Origin: JABDMH01 sp050298535
GTDB taxonomy: Bacteria > Bacteroidota > Bacteroidia > Chitinophagales > Saprospiraceae
Assembly (NCBI GenBank): GCA_050298535.1
Contig: JBNKUI010000063.1
Coordinates: forward strand, 62,001-126,000
Direction: 5' to 3'
Length of the DNA stretch: 64,000 bases
Each line of letters starts with the position of its first letter. Within the stretch, counting starts at the first letter, position 1. Position numbers and translations under genes: made by a program. Below the pieces are notes generated by a model. It was given only the letters and a program-made list of their open reading frames with translations. It was not told the origin of the DNA and made no database searches. Below are positions 1 through 9,700 of the stretch, one piece after another.

Positions 1-2
1 AT

Positions 3-317
3 CAGGCTTCCTACGTGCGGTTTCTTGCCAATTATGTAAATCTGCAGATGACAACGGATTTGACCCATATCCAGGCAGAAAATACATGTATTGAAATCTT
101 TCCTAATCCCACCGATGATCACTTCTATCTGAAAGGGCACCTAAGCAACTATGATATTGGTATTTATAATGCGGCCGGCGAACTAGTGAATAATGTATCT
201 GCATTGGGCAGTCTGGCCGTTGTGGATATTTCTGCATTGACTGCAGGGACTTTCTTTGTCAGGATTGAAAACAAGTCAAATAGCAATCTTTGTGTTCAGA
301 AAATGATCAAACAATAA
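3..317 (+). CDS. C-terminal end of a T9SS-secreted protein (type A sorting domain), 5' end outside the window
   Basis: The frame is open from the window edge, so the real start lies upstream and the GTG at 15 is not a credible start. The last ~75 residues have the form of a T9SS type A C-terminal sorting domain: an IFPNPTDD motif, a central segment resembling the VYNxxGxxV pattern (IYNAAGELVNN), then VDISALTAGTFFVRI and a basic end (KMIKQ). In Bacteroidota this domain directs cargo through the type IX system across the outer membrane and is usually removed on the surface. The nature of the upstream catalytic or binding domain cannot be told from this piece. It is the only protein in the window where I see a type A sorting domain. 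Confidence 0.85.
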   Translation, partial: QASYVRFLANYVNLQMTTDLTHIQAENTCIEIFPNPTDDHFYLKGHLSNYDIGIYNAAGELVNNVSALGSLAVVDISALTAGTFFVRIENKSNSNLCVQKMIKQ

Positions 318-392
318 ATTCTGGGTTTTACTCGCAAATACTTAATGTAGAGAATCAGATGTGTCGTATAATTGTTGGATAATTCCTCGCCC

Positions 393-1436
393 ATGCGCAT
401 CTGCCTTTACTTGTGCTTTCTCATGCCACTCCATCAGTGTCATAAGGCAGATACCCAAACCGATTCAGAGGTTTTTTGGACGCAGACTACTCCTGCCGAA
501 GTCGGATTAAATCCTGAATTGATTAAAGAAGCTACCGATAATGCAAAGCGACTGAGTAATTTGTTTTCTCTGTTGGTTATTAAGAATGGTAAAATCGTGG
601 TGGAGGAGTATTTTTCGGGACATGACAGTCGGGATAAATTTCATCTCAGATCAATCACTAAAAACATTACCTCTGCTGCAACAGCCATCGCTATTGAAAG
701 GAAGGTATTGGATAGTCTCGAGGCATCGATCACTCCTCACTTTTCGCAATACGCGGCGAAGGACAAGGAATCGGTGACCATTCAGAATGTCTTAAACATG
801 CAGACAGGGATCGAGTGGAGTGAAGATGAAGAGGTAATTGCGCTTATTGATCATCTGATTGAAGATCCGATCGCGGATCAGCTGGATCGGGATTTTACGG
901 TTGCACCTGGTTCTGCATTCAATTACAATTCAGCAAATCCTCATCTCCTTGCTGAAATGATAGCAAACAGATCGGGTCAATCCTATGAGCAATTTGTCAG
1001 AGAGAATGTATTCGATGCCGTAGGTATAAGTGATGTGGAATGGGAGCGTGATCCTCAAGGTCGGGTATGGGGAGGTTTCGGCCTGCAAATGAGAGCGAGA
1101 GATCTGGCGCGATTTGGACTACTATATCTTAATGATGGAATATGGGCTGGTCAAGAAGTAGTACCTCAACCATGGGTGCAAAAATCTGCAGTAGGTCAGA
1201 CAGAGACTCCATACGAGAACACCTTTTATAGTCTGCAGTGGTGGATATCGGACACCCGAGACACGCCGCTTTTTTACGGCCAGGGATATGGAGGACAAGG
1301 CTTACTCTTGCTGCCGGAGCATGACATGATGGTGATCGTTTTTCAAAAACACCTCGTCACAAGCGATATTTCTAGCCGTCAATGGTCTGATTTTATCTCA
1401 CAGGTTTTTAATCCCATTTTTAGTGCAATTGAATGA
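393..1436 (+). CDS. Serine hydrolase, class C beta-lactamase/penicillin-binding-protein fold
   Basis: A 347-residue protein. The first ATG (393) gives a short hydrophobic N-terminus ending in a Cys (MRICLYLCFLMPLHQC), which suggests export and possibly lipidation; an in-frame TTG at 372 would only add seven residues. The S-x-x-K nucleophile motif is SITK (Ser87, Lys90), followed by the second motif around FNYNS (Tyr178) and a third region YGQGYGGQG replacing the usual H-x-G. This is the pattern of the Beta-lactamase (PF00144) family, which includes esterases, D-aminopeptidases and 6-aminohexanoate-dimer-hydrolase-like enzymes. The substrate cannot be deduced. It probably acts in the periplasm. 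Its stop overlaps a tiny downstream frame by 4 bp (ATGA). Confidence 0.85.
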   Translation: MRICLYLCFLMPLHQCHKADTQTDSEVFWTQTTPAEVGLNPELIKEATDNAKRLSNLFSLLVIKNGKIVVEEYFSGHDSRDKFHLRSITKNITSAATAIAIERKVLDSLEASITPHFSQYAAKDKESVTIQNVLNMQTGIEWSEDEEVIALIDHLIEDPIADQLDRDFTVAPGSAFNYNSANPHLLAEMIANRSGQSYEQFVRENVFDAVGISDVEWERDPQGRVWGGFGLQMRARDLARFGLLYLNDGIWAGQEVVPQPWVQKSAVGQTETPYENTFYSLQWWISDTRDTPLFYGQGYGGQGLLLLPEHDMMVIVFQKHLVTSDISSRQWSDFISQVFNPIFSAIE

Positions 1437-1621
1437 ACCGAATGATCCGGGAGATAATTAATAATATGGGAGAGCAATGTACATTGGAAGTGCTATCGTT
1501 AAGAAACGCACTTGTGTACTTCGGATTTAAAGTTGATCCTAGATATGGAGGTCGAGCCAATGATTTTATCAAAAGTGGACCATCAATGAATGAATGGAAT
1601 GCAATATTTATTATTATTTAA
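1433..1621 (+). CDS. Small hypothetical reading frame (62 aa), doubtful
   Basis: The ATG overlaps the stop of the serine hydrolase gene in an ATGA arrangement, which is typical of translational coupling, and the frame ends 14 bases before the DUF1572 gene. The product has no signal peptide and no motif I recognise. The middle segment (YFGFKVDPRYGGRANDF) looks protein-like, while the Ile-rich end (AIFIII) looks like chance translation of AT-rich DNA. It may be a real small protein, the remnant of a lost gene, or noise. Conservation in related genomes would decide. Confidence 0.25.
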   Translation: MNRMIREIINNMGEQCTLEVLSLRNALVYFGFKVDPRYGGRANDFIKSGPSMNEWNAIFIII

Positions 1622-1635
1622 GTAATTACTTTTTT

Positions 1636-2214
1636 ATGGAGGAAAATTATCTGGACAGCGTCAAGAGACAATTTCTTTATTACCGATCACTAGGTCAGAA
1701 GACCTTCAATCAGTTGGCTGACGAGGATTTATTTTGGCAATTTAATGAGGCCTCAAACTCTATAGCAGTCATAGTCAATCATTTGTCGGGAAATATGAAG
1801 TCCCGTTGGACGAACTTCCTCGAAGAAGATGGAGAAAAAGAATGGAGAAATCGGGATGGTGAATTTGAAGCCGTTTTACGCAGCCGAGATGATGTGCAAA
1901 AGGCCTGGAATGAGGGATGGGCATGTTTATTTAGAGCACTTGAGTCGGTCAACGAGGAAAACTTCGGTCAGGAAGTATTCATACGAAATATGGGCCATAC
2001 CATTTTGGAGGCAATTAATCGCCAACTAACGCATTATGCCTATCATGTTGGGCAGATCGTATATATCGGCAGAATGATTAAGAGTGATGCGTGGGTAAGT
2101 CTTTCGATTCCTAAAGGCCAATCTGTTCAATATAATCAGGCAAAATTTGTAAAGCCCAAGCGAACCCAGCATTTTACTGATGAATTTCTTGATGACGACG
2201 ATAAAAAAACATAA
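1636..2214 (+). CDS. DUF1572 family protein (DinB/YfiT-like four-helix bundle)
   Basis: A 192-residue cytosolic protein. I chose the ATG at 1636 (MEENYLDSVKRQF) because the upstream 14 codons are AT-rich and unlike the family's N-terminus. The sequence follows the DUF1572 pattern: an N-terminal helix with FLYYRSLGQKTFNQL, then IAVIVNHLSGNMKSRWTNFL, and a later RQLTHYAYHVGQIVYIGR helix. The histidines in NHLSG and in HYAYHVGQ are the positions expected to bind a metal in the DinB superfamily. The family's biochemical role is unknown; relatives include bacillithiol-linked thiol transferases. It is followed after 3 bases by a VOC protein, so the two are probably co-transcribed. Confidence 0.85.
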   Translation: MEENYLDSVKRQFLYYRSLGQKTFNQLADEDLFWQFNEASNSIAVIVNHLSGNMKSRWTNFLEEDGEKEWRNRDGEFEAVLRSRDDVQKAWNEGWACLFRALESVNEENFGQEVFIRNMGHTILEAINRQLTHYAYHVGQIVYIGRMIKSDAWVSLSIPKGQSVQYNQAKFVKPKRTQHFTDEFLDDDDKKT

Positions 2215-2217
2215 TAA

Positions 2218-2577
2218 ATGGACTTAGGACAATTCTCTGTAAGCCTTACCGTAAAGGATATCAATAATAGTATTGAATTTTATGAAAAATTGGGATTTAA
2301 AATTATTGATGGGGGGCATTTAAATAAATCGTTTCCGGATAGCGAAACCTCGAAATGGAGAATATTACAAACAGGTACTACCGTGATCGGACTTTTTCAA
2401 GGCATGTTTGATCATAACATTATGACTTTCAATCCTAAGGATGTGCGCTCGCTCCAACGTGAATTGCAATCAAAGGGTATAGCCCCGGTCAAAGAGGCGG
2501 ATTTAACCACGGAAGGTCCTGAGTCTATCGTATTAATTGACCCTGATGGAAATCAAATCTTGATGGATCAACACTAG
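2218..2577 (+). CDS. VOC (glyoxalase/bleomycin resistance/dioxygenase) family protein
   Basis: A 119-residue single-domain protein with the two beta-alpha-beta-beta-beta modules of the vicinal oxygen chelate fold. The first opens with SVSLTVKDINNSIEFYEKLGF and the second ends with SIVLIDPDGNQILMDQH. The IDPDGN signature near the C-terminus is typical. Such proteins bind a divalent metal and can be lyases, dioxygenases or ligand-binding resistance proteins; the sequence does not separate these. It starts 3 bases after the DUF1572 gene and is likely its operon partner. Confidence 0.85.
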   Translation: MDLGQFSVSLTVKDINNSIEFYEKLGFKIIDGGHLNKSFPDSETSKWRILQTGTTVIGLFQGMFDHNIMTFNPKDVRSLQRELQSKGIAPVKEADLTTEGPESIVLIDPDGNQILMDQH

Positions 2578-2601
2578 ATAAAATCCTGCCCTGAGTTTTT
2601 C

Positions 2602-3885
2602 TTACTGATTTTTGTATACCACGCCACCTTTCATTACGAATGGAATTTCGAGTAATAAGGAGATATCTTCTAAAGGATTTCCCCGCACAGCGACGATATC
2701 GGCATATTTGCCGGCAGTTATACTTCCCAGGTCTTCTGAACGGCGGGCTAAATCTGCAGCACTTTTTGTGGCGCTGATGATGGCTTCCATGGGAGACATG
2801 CCACCTTCGACCATAAAGACAAACTCTTTGGCATTGTCACCATGGTAAGAGACTCCGGTATCGGTACCAAAGGCTATTTTGACGCCGCGCGCATATGCCT
2901 TTGAAAATGTTTCCTGAATCTGCGGTCCAATAGCCAGTGCCTTGGGAACGACAAGGGCAGGATAGAAGCCGGGTTCTTTCGCCTTTTCAGCGACAAATCG
3001 TCCTGCGGAAATAGTGGGGACATAGTATGTTCCTCGCTCGATCATAAGATCCATAACCTCTTCTGTCATCATCGTACCATGCTCGATACTACTGATGCCG
3101 GCAAGGACAGCACGCTTCATACCTTCAGCACCATGGGCATGGGCAGCTGTGTGCATACCATAATCCTCGGCGGTCTCCACGATAGCTCGCAACTCCTCCA
3201 TGGTAAACTGGGGTCCTGATCCATCCTTGGCCACACTGAGTACCCCCCCAGTGGCGGTTATCTTGATCATGTCTGCGCCGTTTTTGTAGCGCTGACGGAC
3301 CGCTTTTCTGGCATCTTCAGGACTATTGACGACACCTTCTTTCGGACCGGGATCCTCTTGTAGTGTCTTCTTCATCCCATTGGTAGGATCAGCATGACCT
3401 CCTGTCGTGGCAATCGATTTTTCAGTAGTCATGATCCTGGGACCGACAATATATCCTCGATCAATGGCCCCTTGGAGGGAGACATTGACACCCGATCCAC
3501 CCAAATCACGAACAAAGGTGAATCCAGCCATCAACGTTTTTTTGCAGTATGTGGTGGCTTTCAGGGCGACATCGGCTTCATTCATAGTAAATCGTTCCAG
3601 ATATCGGTTTGGATTGCTTTCACTTTCGATGTGTACATGCATATCCATGAAGCCAGGCATAAGCGTATAGTCACGCAGGTCCACGAGTTCTTCGTCATCA
3701 GAGGGTGAAACGTAGCCATCCACTACTTCGAGGATTCGATCTCCATCGATCCGTATCGATTTTTCTGCCAGAACATCGGCATTTTGTACATCAATGATTT
3801 GTCCGGCATGGACAATTGTCTTCTGAGCATTAATAAACGTAGTAAGACCTGAGAGAAAGAAACAAAGTAGGAGATACCTTTTCAT
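2602..3885 (-). CDS. Secreted metal-dependent amidohydrolase (imidazolonepropionase/prolidase-like)
   Basis: A 427-residue protein with a cleavable signal peptide (MKRYLLLCFFLSGLTTFINA|Q). It has the amidohydrolase superfamily pattern: the HxH metal motif in MDMHVHIES (His83, His85), a Lys in MIKITATGG (Lys208) in the position of the carbamylated lysine, His249/His251 in AAHAHGAEG, His269 in SIEHGT and Asp342 in FGTDTG. The closing GKYADIVAVRGNPLEDI segment is the usual C-terminal beta-sandwich return. Relatives are annotated as Xaa-Pro dipeptidases, carboxypeptidases or cyclic-imidase-like enzymes. Periplasmic location is inferred from the signal peptide, and the substrate is unknown. It converges on the VOC gene and is divergent from the dehydrogenase pair that follows. 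Confidence 0.88.
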   Translation of the reverse strand: MKRYLLLCFFLSGLTTFINAQKTIVHAGQIIDVQNADVLAEKSIRIDGDRILEVVDGYVSPSDDEELVDLRDYTLMPGFMDMHVHIESESNPNRYLERFTMNEADVALKATTYCKKTLMAGFTFVRDLGGSGVNVSLQGAIDRGYIVGPRIMTTEKSIATTGGHADPTNGMKKTLQEDPGPKEGVVNSPEDARKAVRQRYKNGADMIKITATGGVLSVAKDGSGPQFTMEELRAIVETAEDYGMHTAAHAHGAEGMKRAVLAGISSIEHGTMMTEEVMDLMIERGTYYVPTISAGRFVAEKAKEPGFYPALVVPKALAIGPQIQETFSKAYARGVKIAFGTDTGVSYHGDNAKEFVFMVEGGMSPMEAIISATKSAADLARRSEDLGSITAGKYADIVAVRGNPLEDISLLLEIPFVMKGGVVYKNQ

Positions 3886-4023
3886 GTCGGATTTAATTTA
3901 TGGGTAAGATAAATATTTTAGACTAGGTATATCAAAAGGATATGATGTATATAACCGGTTGAGTAGCACATATTGATTATGTAAATTATCTTATTTTAAG
4001 AGGATCTAATTTAGAAGTGAACG

Positions 4024-4551
4024 ATGGATCGAAGAGACAGTATAAGAAGACTATTGTGGGCATCCGGTACCATTATGGCATTGCCTGCCTGGGCTCAGGG
4101 CTGGCAGATTGAGGATGTAGCCAGTTTCACCCACAGTTTTTCACCCAACCAATCAGAGTTATTGAGTTCTGTAGTGGATACCATTATTCCATCGTCGACC
4201 GATGGAGTGGGTGGCTTATCAGTGGGAGTGGATGAATTCCTAAAAAAGCTTTTGGAGGAGTGCTATGAAAAGGAGGTCAATGAAAATGTCATGCTTCAGC
4301 TTGATAAGCTGCAAGAAAAAGCCCAGGGAATTTATGGACGATCCTTCGATGCCTGTTTGCCTGTAGAGCGTGCATCTCTCTTACTGGCATTTGAAGCCAG
4401 TGAAGATGAGGCAGAGCACTCTTTTTTTACTCTGATAAAGCTCGAAACAATTAGGGGCTTCAGGACCAGTCGGCAAGTGATGACTCGCTATCACAAGTAC
4501 CGAGTGGCGCCTGGATTCTATGATGGATGTAAAAATGTGGAGGTACAATAA
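4024..4551 (+). CDS. Gluconate 2-dehydrogenase subunit 3 family protein
   Basis: A 175-residue small subunit. The N-terminus (MDRRDSIRRLLWASGTIMALPAWAQ) contains a twin-arginine-like SIRRLL stretch and an Ala-rich hydrophobic segment, as in the Tat-exported members of this family. The body has the family's SELLSSVVDTIIPSSTDGVG motif (the 'IPxTDTPG'-like site) and a late FFTLIKLETIRGF segment. Known partners are GMC flavoproteins that oxidise gluconate, sorbitol or glycosides at C3; the small subunit assists maturation, export or electron transfer. It lies 2 bases upstream of a GMC gene, so the two form an operon. Confidence 0.88.
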   Translation: MDRRDSIRRLLWASGTIMALPAWAQGWQIEDVASFTHSFSPNQSELLSSVVDTIIPSSTDGVGGLSVGVDEFLKKLLEECYEKEVNENVMLQLDKLQEKAQGIYGRSFDACLPVERASLLLAFEASEDEAEHSFFTLIKLETIRGFRTSRQVMTRYHKYRVAPGFYDGCKNVEVQ

Positions 4552-4553
4552 AT

Positions 4554-6254
4554 ATGGCAAATCTGGCAATAGACTCAATAAAGAAAAGAGGATACGACGC
4601 AATCGTGATTGGATCAGGAGCAAGTGGAGGCTGGGCAGCCAAGGAGCTTTGTGATCATGGATTGAAAACCCTGATTCTGGAGAGAGGTAGATACGTAAAG
4701 CACATTGATGATTACCCAACGGCTTCCAAAGCACCCTGGGAATTTGAATTTCGGGGAAGTGTACCCCTGGATCGTAGAGTGGGATATGAAGGAAGACGAT
4801 TTAATGAAGCCACCTTGCACTGGAAGATCAAGGATGATGAACAGCCGTTTATCCAGGAAAAGCCCTTTCGATGGTTTCGTGGATATCATATGGGAGGGAA
4901 ATCTCTGCTTTGGGCCCGTCAGACACAGCGATGGAGCGACTATGATTTTGAAGGACCCGACCGTGACGGATTTGCAGTAGATTGGCCTATACGTTATAAA
5001 GATCTGGCACCCTGGTATGATCACGTAGAAAAATTTGCGGGTATAGCCGGTGATAAAGATGGAATTCCAGAACTACCGGATAGTATTGTACAGCCAGGTT
5101 TTGGGTTGAATTGTGTGGAAAAGCACTTTAAGAAGCAGTTAGCTGTGCATTTTCCTGAGCGGCATCTAATTGATGGACGGTGTGCCCATATTACGGATCC
5201 TCAACCTATCCACCAGGAGCAGGGTAGGATCAAATGTGTTCATCAGGCAATGTGTAATCGGGGTTGTGTATATGGGGGATACTTCAGTAGTAATGCCTCC
5301 ACACTTCCATGGGCCCTAAAAACCGGCAATCTTACGATCAGACCACACTCCGTGGTACACTCGATCATTTATAAAAAAGGTAAAGACAAGGCTGTGGGCG
5401 TACGGATCGTGGATGCAGAAACGGGTAAAATGATGAATTACTACGCCAAAGTGATCTTCGTCAACGCCTCTGCCCTGAATTCTAATATGATACTTCTGAA
5501 CTCAACATCCCGACGATTTCCCAATGGCCTGGGCAATGATAATGGGCTCCTGGGCACACATATTGCCTGGCACAACTATCGGGGAAAGGCTAATGCAGTA
5601 TTTGAGGGATTGAAAGATAAGATGATCGATGGTCGCCGGGCCAGCAACGCGTACATACCGCGTTTTCGAAATGTTTTCAAGCAGGATACCGATTTTCTAA
5701 GGGGATATGCAATAGGAATCGGAGGGGGTAGAGGCTATCGATCAGATACCAGCGCTATCGGTCATCAGCTGACTGATAATATTCTCCATCGTGAGATGGG
5801 ACCCTGGACCATCAGTAGCTGGATGATGGGTGAAGTGGTTCCTATTAAAGAGAACCATGTTCGTCTCAGCCCTGACAAAGTAGATAAATACGGAATACCG
5901 CAATTGATTGTCTCTTGTGATTGGACGGATAATGATGATAAGATGACGAGAGATTATGTGGAGCAATCCAGAGAAATGTTTGAGAAAGCAGGGTTTGTTG
6001 AAGTATCCGCGAGGGACACTCATTCTCCTCCGGGATCAGACATTCATGAGATGGGCGGTGTACGTATGGGAAAAGATCCCGAAACCTCCTTATTGAATGC
6101 TACTAATCAGCTGCATGCTTGTAAGAATGTCTTTGTGACAGATGGTGCCTGCATGACCTCTACAGGTACGCAAAATCCTACGCTTACATTCATGGCGCTT
6201 ACCGCCCGGGCGGCAAATCATGCGGTAGAAGAATTGAAGAAAGGAAATTTATAA
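4554..6254 (+). CDS. GMC-family flavin oxidoreductase (sugar/glycoside dehydrogenase type)
   Basis: A 566-residue FAD enzyme. The dinucleotide-binding motif is at the N-terminus (VIGSGASGGWAAKEL, Gly20-Gly25), followed by an acidic ribose-binding position (LILERG). The C-terminal GMC_oxred_C part carries HEMGGVRMG and the terminal FVTDGACMTSTGTQNPTLTFMAL, with the active-site His/Asn region. It has no signal peptide of its own, so export with its subunit-3 partner is expected. Substrate (sugar, polyol or glycoside C3 position) and electron acceptor cannot be read from sequence. No cytochrome subunit is adjacent. A strong intrinsic terminator follows about 120 bases downstream. Confidence 0.9.
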   Translation: MANLAIDSIKKRGYDAIVIGSGASGGWAAKELCDHGLKTLILERGRYVKHIDDYPTASKAPWEFEFRGSVPLDRRVGYEGRRFNEATLHWKIKDDEQPFIQEKPFRWFRGYHMGGKSLLWARQTQRWSDYDFEGPDRDGFAVDWPIRYKDLAPWYDHVEKFAGIAGDKDGIPELPDSIVQPGFGLNCVEKHFKKQLAVHFPERHLIDGRCAHITDPQPIHQEQGRIKCVHQAMCNRGCVYGGYFSSNASTLPWALKTGNLTIRPHSVVHSIIYKKGKDKAVGVRIVDAETGKMMNYYAKVIFVNASALNSNMILLNSTSRRFPNGLGNDNGLLGTHIAWHNYRGKANAVFEGLKDKMIDGRRASNAYIPRFRNVFKQDTDFLRGYAIGIGGGRGYRSDTSAIGHQLTDNILHREMGPWTISSWMMGEVVPIKENHVRLSPDKVDKYGIPQLIVSCDWTDNDDKMTRDYVEQSREMFEKAGFVEVSARDTHSPPGSDIHEMGGVRMGKDPETSLLNATNQLHACKNVFVTDGACMTSTGTQNPTLTFMALTARAANHAVEELKKGNL

Positions 6255-6375
6255 ATTCATTAGATTATAATGTGTATCTTTCTGCCTGAGAAGAATTCAA
6301 ACATACTTTTGACAGAGATATATAGGAGCTGAATACAGTTCCAAATTTATAAATCTGTATATAGAAAGTTTCTTT

Positions 6376-6407
6376 GGTCAGTCATAGTTTTTGACTGACC
6401 TTTTTTT
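6376..6407 (+). terminator. Rho-independent terminator of the GMC operon
   Basis: A perfect 9-bp inverted repeat (GGTCAGTCA at 6376-6384, TGACTGACC at 6392-6400) with a 7-base loop is followed directly by seven T residues. It lies 121 bases after the GMC stop codon and fits a classical intrinsic terminator. The rest of the 6255-6630 gap shows no coding potential or other repeat to me. Confidence 0.85.
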
Positions 6408-6633
6408 ATTGGATCAGTAGACTAATGAATGTCTTATGAGTTCAGGTTCGATGCAAACTGAAGTAGTAATTTATAAGCATTCGTTACATGTAGTTGTTGT
6501 CTGAAGGATGTCAAAAGCAAAATACTGGATTTTGCAAGTTAGTAGAGAGGTAACTTTCACTGTGATTGAGATGCAAAGACTTCAGTGGTAGTTGCTGTTG
6601 TTAATGCTTGACTTAGTAGTCTTGCATTGAAAT

Positions 6634-6662
6634 TTTGACAAATCGTGCAATTTTATGTTTTG
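6634..6662 (+). promoter_or_regulatory. Possible Bacteroidota-type promoter of the HTCS gene
   Basis: TTTG at 6634-6637 and TATGTTTTG at 6654-6662 resemble the -33 (TTTG) and -7 (TAnnTTTG) elements of Bacteroidota primary sigma promoters, with a spacer slightly shorter than usual and one extra T. If correct, transcription would begin near 6668, downstream of the in-frame ATG at 6655, which supports the ATG at 6739 as the real start. The match is imperfect. Confidence 0.27.
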
Positions 6663-6738
6663 GGACAATGAAATCAAGAGGAAATTAACTGCCGACGAAC
6701 ATTTCTCACCACTCAATTACGTAGTATATTCACATGTA

Positions 6739-9700
6739 ATGGGAGCATGCAGTAAGATATTTTTCATTGTATTCATGTTATTATGGATACATCCCAGCTT
6801 TGGTCAAGAATCATCAGTATCTTCTTTCCACCCGCTCAATAGTAAATCCTACGGCATTGCAGAAGGCTTACCAGATCGTTGTGTAGATTACGCATTTATC
6901 GATAACCTGGGAAAATTAAACGTTATTCCTTGTCAGCATGTACAATTGTCCTACGGCCAACACATTTATCAAATAGATGGACACGCACCTTTTTTGGAGA
7001 ACATCACCGTAGACTCCATTGATCCAAATCTCGTCATCCAAAGTTCGGGGATGGTAGGCGACAGCATCAACTTTGGTAGAATGATACGTCTGGGCGATGA
7101 AAACGAAGATCAATGGGTCTCAGCTTCTTTTTATTTATTCCACCCGGAAACAGGAGTTTTCCAATATTTTCAAATTGATGACGATCAGGGGAATCCAATT
7201 TCGATAGAAAATGTGATTTATGAGGACGGAAAATATATCGGATGTGGCACTTATCTAAGTCAAGGCTATTTGTTTGAAATTGTGGAGGAAGAAATCAAAA
7301 TACTTTACCAAATTGAATTGGATCAAGAAATTAGGACAGAAAGAGCCCTCCGTCCTTTTATTAAATACAAGGGCAGTTATTTATGGATTATTGACAACGC
7401 AATGTATGTATTTAATGCCTTTGATGGGCCTAGTCCAAATATGCAAAATGTGGCGTTTACTTTAGGGACTAATCAGCAAAACGCATTTGCTAAATTGGAT
7501 GAGCAATTGTTCGTTTACGTAAGTCCAGGCAATGTTTACTTATTAGATAATGCATCGGGCACTTTTTCCAAATGGACCCCAGATTTTCTAGATTTTCTCC
7601 CGCAGCGATCCTACCTATTTCAAGATAACCGGGGAAATATTTTGTTCTCCTTTCACAAGGCTAGCAGTGAATATGCTGCTTATCTATTGGATACAAATGG
7701 TCAATGGCATGACTACACCGATGTGATTAGAGCAATAAATCCCTCTCCGAACCATTTTGCTACACATCCATTAACTTCTGCCGATTTCACCAAATACCTC
7801 TTTCAAACCCTATATGATTTTAAGATTATTGAAGTTCGATTGTCGTCAGGTATTACCGCAATTCCCTCCATTGCTCTCCGTGGGATGGTTGAACTCGGGC
7901 CTGGTCAAATCTTTGCCAGTGGTAATCGAATTTTTAGTAAACATGTGTCCGATTGGAAATTGTCCTCGTTCAATACTTGTCCCATTATTAATCATGTAAG
8001 AGATGTGCAAATCTTTAAGGATGAGGATGGTGTGATTTGGGAAAATGGTGTTCACTACATCATTAAGCATAACCAAGAAATGTGTGACACTATAGATTAT
8101 GTGAATCGTTTAGTGAGAATGGTACCACGAGACAATGATCATTTTCTTGTGTTGGATGTTCAAGGTGAATTAATATTATTTAACAAAAAAACAGAACAAT
8201 TTGAGATTGTCGCCACTTCTATCGGTCAAGAACTAAATATGCAAATGCTACTGGATGATGACAATAGATGCTGGCTTATTGCCAATACCATCGTACAGTA
8301 TATCAATTTAAATGATCCCACCAGTGGATTCGTTCAATTGGAGCATCCCGAACTTGATAAGAATTTTATCTCCATTGACATAGATGCCAACGGTAGAATT
8401 TGGTTGGGTACTTTTTCAAACGGTTTGTATGTCTTTGACCCATCTTCCGATCAACTGACCAATATTGATGAATCCAATGGCTTGTCTAACAATTCCGTTG
8501 CTACCATGCTGCAGGATGATGATGGGGATCACTGGATTGGTACATTTAATGGCATCACGATTATTGATCAACATTTAAACATCCTGGGTCAGGTTTATGA
8601 AGAAGATGGCCTGGTTCATAATGAGTGCAATCGCTGGTCCGCCATAAAACTGAGCAATGGTGATCTTGGCTTTGGCACCATTGCAGGACTCAGTATTATC
8701 GATCCGGCTCAGGTAAAAAAGGACATCACCAATAAACCCCCAAACAAGATATATCTGTCCAGCGTCACCTTACCTGATGATCAGATTGTACTGGGTTCAG
8801 CATTTCTGGGGGATCTCCTTACAGATGGCATCCGATTACCCGCCGACAAAAGAAACCTAAAGTTATCCTACGGCTTGTCTCAATACTCGATTCCCGAGAA
8901 GAGTATATACGCTTATCGTTTGAAAGGGCTGCACGAAGACTGGAATTATGTGGGAAGCCTTCATGATCTACATCTAATAGATCTCCCCCATGGGAAATAC
9001 AACCTGGAAATCAAAGCCTGGGATTACCGAGGAACCTCCTCGGAAAACCTCCTGATCATTCCACTCGATATAGCCTATTTCTTTTATCAGAGAGTGTGGT
9101 TTTATCTACTCTGTGTGGCATTTTCTGGATTGTTGTTATACATATGGTATCGAAATCAACAGCGTATTCAAAATAGGTTGGAGGCAGAGGTAGCCAACCG
9201 GACGGCGACTATTCGTGCGCAAACAGAAAAGCTGAAAGAGATGGACGAAGTAAAGACTCGTCTGTATACGAATATCACCCATGAGTTCAGAACACCATTA
9301 ACTATCATCCGTGGTCTTTCCGATCAGATAGAACAAGACCCTAACGCACCGGAGCTCATTAAAAGGAATACGGATAGTCTGCTGAATCTGGTCAATCAAA
9401 TGTTGGATCTAAGGAAACTAGAATCAGGTAATCTGAAACTTCAACTAGGTCAAATAGATATCATTCAATTTTTGAATTACTTATGCGAATCGTATCAATC
9501 TTTAGCTCAGGCCCAAAAAAAACAGCTACACTTTCTCCATAATGAAGACGAAATATGGATGGACCTGGATCAGGCAAAGGTAGGGCAGATCATCAATAAC
9601 CTTTTCTCCAATGCCCTAAAGTTCACAACCGAGGGTGATCATATTTATATACAGGTGGATAAGTTGGTTGCAGATAAAGTGAAAATTCGGATAAAGGATA

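Noticed and set aside
3394..3708. Plus-strand frames within the amidohydrolase gene
   Set aside because: They are shadows of the minus-strand gene, which has full family motifs.
6655..6738. ATG at 6655 as the start of the HTCS gene
   Set aside because: The extra 28 residues are charged and precede the signal peptide; a promoter-like motif overlaps this ATG. The ATG at 6739 gives a normal signal sequence.
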